5,823 nt of DNA from Acidimicrobiales bacterium. Its GTDB lineage: Bacteria > Actinomycetota > Acidimicrobiia > Acidimicrobiales > JANYDT01. Every line of letters starts with the position of its first letter. Within the stretch, counting starts at the first letter, position 1. The notes beneath the pieces were generated by a model. It made no database searches. It was given only the letters and a program-made list of their open reading frames with translations, and was not told where the DNA came from. This document shows positions 1-5,823 of the stretch, in pieces. Where the stretch lies: contig JANYHQ010000207.1 of NCBI GenBank assembly GCA_025358985.1, positions 1 to 5,823 on the forward strand, given 5' to 3'. A program made the translations under genes and the position numbers.

Positions 1-1
1 T

Positions 2-433
2 GCCGAGCGTGCCATCGCAGTGATGGCCCAGCCCGGTGGTGCGTCGATCGTGGTGGGTTCCAAGCGTGGTGACGATGCGTCGGATCAACGACACTGGACC
101 CGCAAGGTGGTCACGGCCGTGTTCTCCGGGTTATTGCGACATGGATTTGGTCTGCAGGTGTCTGACACCCACGGCATGAAGGTGATGCGACGCCTTGATG
201 TGGTTCCGTTGGTGGAGCAATGCCTGTTCGGTACCGATTTGTTCGATACCGAACTGGTGTTGCGAGTAGAGCGGGCCGGTATGCGTACAGATGAAGTTGG
301 CATCACGGTGGAGGAGACACGCCCGGCCCGAACTCCCATCGTGAGCCGTATTTGGCGATCCCTACGCGGTCTGGCTCGCCTTCGGATGGCGTTGTGGAGC
401 GAAGCCCGCGCTGCTCGTCGTCAGCGCCGCTGA
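2..433 (+). CDS. Glycosyltransferase family 2, polyprenyl-phosphate sugar synthase-like (C-terminal part, 5' end outside window)
   Basis: The open frame runs from the left edge (first full codon at base 2) to a TGA at 431-433, giving 143 residues. The ATG at 20 is internal, because the frame stays open upstream and the family's nucleotide-binding half is missing. Visible family features are the strand-plus-arginine block IVVGSKRGDD, then WTRK followed by a helix (VVTAVFSGLLRHGFG), the motif SDTHGMKVMRR, and FDTELVLRVERAGMRTDEVGI leading into an acidic/Pro segment (VEETRPARTP). This is the order found in the second half of dolichyl/polyprenyl-phosphate mannose or glucose synthases. Such enzymes transfer a sugar from GDP- or UDP-sugar to a polyprenyl phosphate on the cytoplasmic face of the membrane. 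No C-terminal membrane helices follow; the protein ends in a basic, Arg-rich amphipathic tail, as in the short soluble/peripheral DPMS form. The usual DTQCGFK motif is a shorter DTHGMK here. The sugar donor cannot be read from this fragment. It converges on the membrane-protein gene, with one base between the stops. Confidence 0.85.
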   Translation, partial: AERAIAVMAQPGGASIVVGSKRGDDASDQRHWTRKVVTAVFSGLLRHGFGLQVSDTHGMKVMRRLDVVPLVEQCLFGTDLFDTELVLRVERAGMRTDEVGITVEETRPARTPIVSRIWRSLRGLARLRMALWSEARAARRQRR

Positions 434-434
434 G

Positions 435-3400
435 CTACTCGGTGTCGGCAGGTTCCGGGGTCGGCTGATTCCGACGGGCGGATGGCAGCCACGCCGTTTG
501 CCGACCGAGGACGAACTCATCTTCACCGAAGAAACTGTCTCGTGCGGTGATGGTGGCGGAAGCGGGCTCCAATACTTGCACCACTTTGTCCGGATCCACG
601 GGTAGGCCTGCGGTGGCGGGGCGGCGGCGCCGAGTCCGATTGCCCAGATACAGCAGAACCGCGCCAGCCATGCCGGCCAAGGCTGCGAACATGCCGGCCC
701 AATCGGCACTGGTACGTCCATAGGTGACGGCCACGTTCTTACTGGTGGGGATCACCACCATCAGATTCGGGGCCACTCGATACGGGCCCTTACCGCCACG
801 CACCTGGAAGTTGGGGAAGTAGGACATCTTCACCACCACCGGCACCCCCACCTTGTCCACGGAGAACGAGATGCCATCGGACTTGGCCGAGATGGATGTC
901 ACTGTGACGGCGTCCAACGGCACCGCCTTGGGCGTCTGCAATGCGAACCCGTCTCCGTAGGTGCGCACTTTCGGCGGGCGATTGACAGTGGCGGTGACCC
1001 GCTCCCATTCTTTGGGACCAGATGCCACCAGGGGCACTGGATACAGAGCAGCGTTCTTGTACACACTCACGCCGAGGTCCAACCACCCGGTCTGTTGACT
1101 GGCGCCGATACCGGTGACCACGGCTGGCTGCAGCTTCAGCGGTTCCACCAGTTGCGAACCGGCCACCTCATAGATCTTCCAGGTGGTGGGACAGGCCTTG
1201 GCCGTGTTCTCGGCATCGGTACACGAGCGTTTGTACGGGGTGGTGCGTAGCAGTTTGAGGTCCGGGTTCACATCTGCTTGAGCAATGGCCGCCGTGGAAA
1301 ACGCCATGTAGTACTTCACGCCGAACTGCTGCAACTTCTGTACCCCCTTGGCCACGTTGAGACCCTCGTATGGCAGGTCTCGCTCAGGGTTGGACGGTGC
1401 CTTGGACAGCAGCGCCGCATCCATGAAGTGATATGGGGTGGTGGCCGACGATTCGAAGTACAGGCCTTCCATCGATTTGATGCAACCGTTGGTCCAGTAC
1501 GGCAACAACATGAGGGCCATTGGGGTGCCCCAGCGACTCTGCTGCTCCTCGTACTCCCAATGGGTACGGCCGCATCCATTGGTCTTGCCCACTTGGGCCA
1601 TCACATCAACCACTGTCTTGTATTCGGGCCAGTCGGGCCGTCCCTGATAGCCCTGGAAGTTGTATGGCGGCCACCCCTGGGCGATGGAGTTGTTGAAATC
1701 AGCGGAATCGCCAGCCTGCTGGATACCGATGAGGCCCTTGCTCACCTTCGGCACCGGGAACCAGCGCCAGATCATGCCCAACGGCATGGCAATGAGGCTG
1801 AACACAACCACCCCGCCAGCCAAGGTCCCAAAGAGCGGCGCCGCCGGGAACGTTCGCTGGCCCTTACTGAGCCAACCTAGGGAGTAAGCGACCCCTCGGC
1901 CGATGGCCACCATGCCGTATACCGACAGCAGGTAGATGCCCATGGTCCAAAACGGCAGCCACCGGTTGTTCCACAGCCGAAAGCCGTAAGGCATGAAGCG
2001 AAATGCCAGGGCACTGGCCGCAGTGGCTCCGACCAGGGCAACGCCCAGTCGTTCGTAGCCGTCCACGAACGGGCCGAACAACACCAGTAGCACCATGAAC
2101 GACACTCCCAAGAAGCACAGGGAGATGCCGCGCCAGTCCTCCAGATAGTTCCACCTCCATACCGTCACCGCTACCCCAGCAGTGCCAGCAAAGGCCATAC
2201 CGGCGCCGTGCCAGCTGCCGTTGTTGCGGGACCAATCACGGATGATGGCCGACAGGAACGAGTCAAGACAATACAGCGCGCCTACGATCGCCAAGAGGAA
2301 CGCCACTGCGAACACGGCCGTGCCGGACGGGGGCTTTGGGGCCCAGAACGGGAACAGGCCGTCCATGTATTTGCGCTCTTTTTCGTACCCCATGTCGTTG
2401 GAGTACGCCAGATGCGAGGCGAACGGCAGTAGCCAGAATCCGGCCAGTGCGGCCCCGGCGGCAATGGCGGCATAGAGGTCGCCGAATTGACCGAGGCCGA
2501 GTTTATGGGTGCGATGGTCGTACACGACGGCAGCCAGCGCCAGTCCGGCGCCCACCACAATGCCCACCTTGGGATATCCGGCCACGTACAGACCACCGCC
2601 CAGCGCTCCGGAAACGGCGACCATCGCATAGGCGTTGCGGATATTGGTGCGTTTGGCATCCACGTGGGTGAGGATGGCAAACAGCACCGCCACCCCGGCC
2701 CAGATGGTGGGCAGCAGATGGGATAGGCCCACCACCGCCAGCACTACTGCTGCGGTGGCACGTTTCTCCCCGGTTCGCAGTATCCGCACCGATAGGCCAA
2801 TGAAGAGCAACGCCAAACACAGCGAGATGGCGAAGGAGAACTCACCCGCCATGGTGGAGGCGATGTTGCCGCCGTAAATTGTGTATTGGCGATCCATGAG
2901 GAACACGGTGGTGATGGCGCCGAACAGCACCGGCATCGGCCGCTTCAATCCAGCTTGGCGGCCCAGGGCCCATCCGGTGATGGGCATGGCCACCAATCCA
3001 GCCACGGTGACAAATTTGAATCCGACGTTGTAGGGCAGGATGAAACTGAGCAGCGTGATGGCCCAACTGGGAAACGGGAAGTAGAAGCCCAGTACCGGGA
3101 ACCCGGCGTACCAGTCGTCAGACCAGCCAATGAGGCGGCCATGGGGCAGCAACTCCCGTCGTACCGCGTCGGGGGCCCACACATGGGCACCCATGTCTCC
3201 GCCGGTGGGGGTGGTGTTGCGCAGCAACAGGCCGCCACCCACGCAGTAGATGACAATGCCAACGAACACCGCCAACACAATGAGGCCCATCACCTGCATG
3301 GCCATCTCCGACGGCACCCACGGCCCGGAGCGCTTGGTCGACGGTGGCGGCGGCGGAATGAATCCGGGCCCTGGTTGCTCGATGCCTGAAGGGACTTCCG

Positions 3401-3467
3401 GCGACTCTGGTTGGCTACCGACGCCATCTAGCGGGTCGTCTAAGGCGCGGTCCTCCAACGTCTGCAT
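435..3467 (-). CDS. Large polytopic GT-C-like membrane protein (6-pyruvoyl-tetrahydropterin synthase-related / YfhO-like type)
   Basis: 1010 residues. Residues 1-56 are acidic and proline-rich with a five-proline run at 38-42, and are probably cytoplasmic. A first membrane helix lies at about 58-82. It is followed by an extracytoplasmic loop with GGDMGAHVW (89-97) and SDDWYAGFP (116-124), where GT-C transferases place their acidic catalytic or metal-binding residue (candidates D91, D117, D118). Many hydrophobic helices follow (about 134-565), then a soluble stretch at about 570-920 with four cysteines (632, 662, 749, 759), a last helix at about 922-942, and a cytoplasmic tail that starts RTRRRRP. 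The block YFPNFQVRGGKGPYRVAPN with VVIPTSKNVAVTYG resembles the end of YfhO/PTPS-related membrane proteins. I infer transfer of a lipid-linked sugar outside the membrane; substrate and reaction are unknown. The ATG at 3467-3465 is the first possible start, since an in-frame TAG lies at 3479-3477. It has no clear Shine-Dalgarno. Met57 (ATG 3299-3297) has GGAG six bases upstream and is an alternative start. Confidence 0.85.
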   Translation of the reverse strand: MQTLEDRALDDPLDGVGSQPESPEVPSGIEQPGPGFIPPPPPSTKRSGPWVPSEMAMQVMGLIVLAVFVGIVIYCVGGGLLLRNTTPTGGDMGAHVWAPDAVRRELLPHGRLIGWSDDWYAGFPVLGFYFPFPSWAITLLSFILPYNVGFKFVTVAGLVAMPITGWALGRQAGLKRPMPVLFGAITTVFLMDRQYTIYGGNIASTMAGEFSFAISLCLALLFIGLSVRILRTGEKRATAAVVLAVVGLSHLLPTIWAGVAVLFAILTHVDAKRTNIRNAYAMVAVSGALGGGLYVAGYPKVGIVVGAGLALAAVVYDHRTHKLGLGQFGDLYAAIAAGAALAGFWLLPFASHLAYSNDMGYEKERKYMDGLFPFWAPKPPSGTAVFAVAFLLAIVGALYCLDSFLSAIIRDWSRNNGSWHGAGMAFAGTAGVAVTVWRWNYLEDWRGISLCFLGVSFMVLLVLFGPFVDGYERLGVALVGATAASALAFRFMPYGFRLWNNRWLPFWTMGIYLLSVYGMVAIGRGVAYSLGWLSKGQRTFPAAPLFGTLAGGVVVFSLIAMPLGMIWRWFPVPKVSKGLIGIQQAGDSADFNNSIAQGWPPYNFQGYQGRPDWPEYKTVVDVMAQVGKTNGCGRTHWEYEEQQSRWGTPMALMLLPYWTNGCIKSMEGLYFESSATTPYHFMDAALLSKAPSNPERDLPYEGLNVAKGVQKLQQFGVKYYMAFSTAAIAQADVNPDLKLLRTTPYKRSCTDAENTAKACPTTWKIYEVAGSQLVEPLKLQPAVVTGIGASQQTGWLDLGVSVYKNAALYPVPLVASGPKEWERVTATVNRPPKVRTYGDGFALQTPKAVPLDAVTVTSISAKSDGISFSVDKVGVPVVVKMSYFPNFQVRGGKGPYRVAPNLMVVIPTSKNVAVTYGRTSADWAGMFAALAGMAGAVLLYLGNRTRRRRPATAGLPVDPDKVVQVLEPASATITARDSFFGEDEFVLGRQTAWLPSARRNQPTPEPADTE

Positions 3468-3473
3468 CTCGTA

Positions 3474-3479
3474 AGCCTA
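3474..3479 (-). promoter_or_regulatory. Possible -10 element for leaderless transcription of the membrane-protein gene
   Basis: Read on the - strand this hexamer is TAGGCT, which fits the actinobacterial TANNNT pattern. It ends six bases before the ATG at 3467. No Shine-Dalgarno-like purine run precedes that ATG (the bases between are TACGAG). The spacing would put the transcript start at or next to the A of the ATG, as in leaderless genes, which are common in Actinobacteria. No good -35 box is found 16-18 bases upstream; the nearest TTGATC (3507-3502) is 22 bases away. The T of this hexamer is also part of the upstream in-frame TAG. The call rests on position and a weak consensus only. Confidence 0.25.
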
Positions 3480-3499
3480 AGGGATGGTCGACAGGCACT

Positions 3500-3511
3500 A
3501 CGATCAATCGT
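3500..3511. repeat. Short inverted repeat in the divergent promoter region
   Basis: ACGAT-CA-ATCGT has perfect 5-bp arms around a two-base centre. It sits near the middle of the 99-base gap between two divergently transcribed genes, where an operator for both would be expected. It also contains TACGAT (3499-3504), a possible -10 for the + strand gene, but no -35 is visible at a suitable distance. Arms of this length occur by chance, so this is a weak candidate operator. I see nothing else definite in this intergenic region. Confidence 0.2.
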
Positions 3512-3566
3512 TCGCTGGTGGACCCAGGTTCTCAGCTACGGACTCATCAGAGCTGGGAGAAGTCAC

Positions 3567-4976
3567 ATGACGCAGATACCAACCGGGGTTGCCGGCGCGC
3601 CGGAGCGGCTCGGGCTCATCTTCAAGGCCTACGACGTTCGGGGCACCGTTCCCGAGCAGTTCGATGAGACCATGGCGGTGGCCATCGGCGCTGCCTTCGC
3701 CCGTTTCACCGGCGCCGCGCGCATTGTGGTGGCACGCGACATGCGCCCCTCGGGTGTGAAGTTGTCGGCCGCCTTCGCCCGCGGTGCCATGGGCGAGGGT
3801 ATCGACGTGGTGGACATCGGTTTGGCCTCCACCGATCTGTTGTACTTCGCCAGTGGCCATCTGGATTTGCCCGGCGTCACGTTCACGGCCAGTCACAATC
3901 CCGCTGGATACAACGGAATCAAGATGTGTCAGAAGGGAGCCGCCCCCATTGGCGAAGATTCGGGTCTCATGGAGATCCGCGACATTGCGGCGGACCTGCT
4001 CACCGGGGCGGCTACCTATTCCCAGCAGTCCGGGTCGCTAGAACAGCTGTCGTTGCTTGACGAGTTTGCCGCCCATTGCCTGTCATTCATCGACGTCACC
4101 AAGGTCCGTCCGTTGCGCATCGTGGCCGACACTGCCAATGGCATGGGGGGATTGGTGGTGCCGGCGGTACTGTCGTCATTAGGGGTCCATCTTGAGGTGC
4201 TCTACGGCGAACTCGACGGGACGTTTCCCAATCACCCTGCCGATCCCATCCAACCGGAGAACCTGCGTGACCTGCAGGCCCGCGTCACCGCCACCCATGC
4301 CGACCTCGGGCTGGCCTTCGACGGCGATGCCGACCGGGTGTTCCTGGTGGATGAGAAGGGCCAGCCGGTGTCGGGTTCGTTGACCACGGCCATGGTGGCA
4401 GCGTCGATTCTGGACAAACAGCCGGGGTCCAAGGTGGTCCACAACCTCATTTGCTCCAAGGCTGTACCCGCGGTGGTCAGGGAGCATGGTGGTGAACCCA
4501 TTCGTACCCGGGTGGGGCACAGCTTCATCAAAGCCGTGATGGCCGAAACTGGTGCAGTGTTCGGCGGCGAGCACTCCGGTCACTATTACTTCCGGGACAA
4601 TTGGCGGGCCGATTCTGGGCTTATTGCGGCGTTGCATGTCATTGAGTTGATGTCGGCGGCGGGCGAGGGCGCCAAGCTGTCGGAGCTGCGCAAACCGTTC
4701 GAACGGTACGTGGGCTCGGGCGAGATCAACACCAAGGTGGTGTCCACCAAAGCTGTCATTGCCCGAGTGGAGTCGGCGTATGCCAACAAGGGGGCGGCCA
4801 TGGACCATCTCGACGGGCTCACCGTGGATTTCGGATCGTGGTGGTTCAACCTGCGTCCATCCAACACCGAGCCGTTGCTGCGTCTCAACCTCGAAGCATC
4901 CACCCAGTCGGAATGCGAGGGCCACGTGGCCGAGGTGTTGTCGCTCATCACGGGCCTGGCCACCATCAAGGAGTAG
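3567..4976 (+). CDS. manB: Phosphomannomutase / phosphoglucomutase
   Basis: A complete 469-residue protein of normal length for the alpha-D-phosphohexomutase family. It interconverts mannose-6-phosphate and mannose-1-phosphate, and often the glucose equivalents, in the cytoplasm, feeding GDP-mannose synthesis. All four active-site signatures are present in order: FKAYDVRG (19-26) at the N-terminus; the phosphoserine loop FTASHNPAGYNGIK with catalytic Ser109; the Mg-binding loop DGDADR (252-257); the sugar-binding loop GGEHSGH (333-339); and the phosphate-binding loop RPSNTEP (430-436). GEHSGH has the Glu-x-Ser pattern of PMM/PGM enzymes rather than of glucosamine mutases (GlmM). The ATG is supported by GGGAGA at 3555-3560, six bases upstream. 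The gene is divergent from the membrane-protein gene and is followed by 168 bases before ahcY, with no U-tract terminator after its TAG. PMM versus PGM preference cannot be decided from sequence; the symbol manB is used for the PMM role. Confidence 0.95.
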   Translation: MTQIPTGVAGAPERLGLIFKAYDVRGTVPEQFDETMAVAIGAAFARFTGAARIVVARDMRPSGVKLSAAFARGAMGEGIDVVDIGLASTDLLYFASGHLDLPGVTFTASHNPAGYNGIKMCQKGAAPIGEDSGLMEIRDIAADLLTGAATYSQQSGSLEQLSLLDEFAAHCLSFIDVTKVRPLRIVADTANGMGGLVVPAVLSSLGVHLEVLYGELDGTFPNHPADPIQPENLRDLQARVTATHADLGLAFDGDADRVFLVDEKGQPVSGSLTTAMVAASILDKQPGSKVVHNLICSKAVPAVVREHGGEPIRTRVGHSFIKAVMAETGAVFGGEHSGHYYFRDNWRADSGLIAALHVIELMSAAGEGAKLSELRKPFERYVGSGEINTKVVSTKAVIARVESAYANKGAAMDHLDGLTVDFGSWWFNLRPSNTEPLLRLNLEASTQSECEGHVAEVLSLITGLATIKE

Positions 4977-4996
4977 GGCCTCCCCAAAGTTGATGC

Positions 4997-5025
4997 TTTC
5001 GGTGTCTGTACTTCTCCCGTAACAT
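4997..5025 (+). promoter_or_regulatory. Possible promoter upstream of ahcY
   Basis: TAACAT at 5020-5025 fits TANNNT as a -10 element. TTTCGG at 4997-5002 stands 17 bases upstream as a poor -35 element. A start of transcription would fall at about 5031-5033, just before the hairpin that begins at 5036, so that structure would lie at the extreme 5' end of the ahcY leader. The -35 match is weak; ahcY could also be reached by read-through from the mutase gene, because no intrinsic terminator is visible between them. Confidence 0.3.
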
Positions 5026-5030
5026 CTCAC

Positions 5031-5135
5031 ATGCAGATCGGGCCCGGTGCAACTGCACACGTGGCTGTCACTCGGTGTTCCGGGCCGATCCTCCCAGTGG
5101 TGTCGCCACCTTCGGCGCGCCCCCCGAGAGGATGA
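5031..5135 (+). CDS. Possible 34-codon upstream ORF in the ahcY leader
   Basis: ATG at 5031 opens a frame that ends with TGA at 5133-5135. It would encode 34 residues starting MQIGPGATAHVAV, with one Cys at position 16 and a Pro/Ser/Arg-rich end. It has no Shine-Dalgarno, but the possible -10 TAACAT ends five bases before it, which would allow leaderless translation. Its stop overlaps the start of the ahcY ribosome-binding site (GAGGA, 5134-5138), nine bases before the ahcY ATG and in the same frame. Ribosomes on it would disrupt the 5036-5090 hairpin. No recognisable family. A chance ORF of this size is quite possible in GC-rich DNA. Confidence 0.15.
   Translation: MQIGPGATAHVAVTRCSGPILPVVSPPSARPPRG
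5036..5090 (+). promoter_or_regulatory. Strong bulged hairpin in the ahcY 5' leader (candidate cis-regulatory RNA)
   Basis: Left arm 5036-5047 (GATCGGGCCCGG) pairs with right arm 5080-5090 (CCGGGCCGATC) over 11 base pairs with a single bulged G. The 32-base apical region can form at least one inner hairpin, GTGC/GCAC (5047-5050 with 5055-5058; shares G5047 with the outer stem), and perhaps CAC/GTG (5069-5071 with 5075-5077). No T-run follows the right arm, so it is not a classical terminator. Further small stems follow before ahcY: GTGG/CCAC (5097-5100 with 5106-5109), and TTCGG/CCGAG (5111-5115 with 5124-5128), the latter touching the first purine-rich patch GAGAGGA. The conserved SAH riboswitch core (GAGGAGCGCTGC followed by CCAGGCTCG) is not present. 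It may be a leader regulator, an mRNA-stabilising stem, or chance in GC-rich DNA. Confidence 0.35.
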
Positions 5136-5144
5136 GGAATCCAT

Positions 5145-5823
<679 letters not shown>

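Noticed and set aside
1278..1880. A 200-codon open frame on the + strand inside the membrane-protein gene
   Set aside because: It is an antisense shadow of a 1010-codon gene with clear membrane segments; the translation has no domain and no ribosome-binding site of note.
2886..3389. A 167-codon + strand frame opposite the 5' part of the membrane-protein gene
   Set aside because: It is a low-complexity His/Gly/Gln-rich translation, typical of the complement of hydrophobic helix codons.
4970..5002. Possible terminator after the phosphomannomutase (GGAG/CTCC at 4970-4983, AAAG/CTTT at 4986-4999)
   Set aside because: The stems are only four base pairs, the first uses the stop-codon region as its loop, and no T-run follows.
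5036..5144. SAH riboswitch upstream of ahcY
   Set aside because: I looked for the conserved core (GAGGAGCGCTGC followed by CCAGGCTCG and the pseudoknot partner) and found no match; only a generic stem remains.

Overview
The window looks like ordinary chromosome from a high-GC bacterium, most likely an actinomycetote. The evidence is G/C-rich third codon positions, an S-adenosylhomocysteine hydrolase with the long insertion seen in the mycobacterial enzyme, and a polytopic GT-C-like membrane protein with a proline-rich cytoplasmic N-terminus of a style common in Actinobacteria. I cannot fix the genus from the sequence. An acidimicrobial or other non-mycobacterial actinobacterial lineage is a guess. 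There is no sign of mobile elements, phage, CRISPR, tRNA or rRNA.

Layout from left to right: (1) the C-terminal 143 codons of a family 2 glycosyltransferase of the polyprenyl/dolichyl-phosphate sugar synthase type, + strand, cut by the left edge. (2) A 1010-residue membrane protein on the - strand, whose stop codon lies one base from the stop of gene 1, so the two genes converge with no room for a terminator between them. It has roughly 14-16 membrane segments, an extracytoplasmic domain of about 350 residues, a final membrane helix and a basic cytoplasmic tail. (3) A 99-base divergent intergenic region. (4) A complete phosphomannomutase/phosphoglucomutase, + strand. (5) A 168-base intergenic region holding a possible promoter, a strong 11-bp hairpin, a possible 34-codon upstream reading frame and further small hairpins. 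(6) The first 226 codons of adenosylhomocysteinase (ahcY), + strand, cut by the right edge.

Genes 1, 2 and 4 fit one theme, inferred rather than shown. The mutase supplies mannose-1-phosphate for GDP-mannose. A GT2 enzyme of this class moves a nucleotide-linked sugar onto a polyprenyl phosphate. A GT-C-like membrane protein could use that lipid-linked sugar outside the membrane. AhcY belongs to the methyl cycle and is probably a neighbour rather than a partner, although sahH and a phosphomannomutase also lie near each other in mycobacteria.

I found no convincing new system. The part most worth a second look is the ahcY leader, which is more structured than a plain spacer and does not match the known SAH riboswitch. 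Next is the unclear translation start of the large membrane protein: leaderless, or 56 codons further in.
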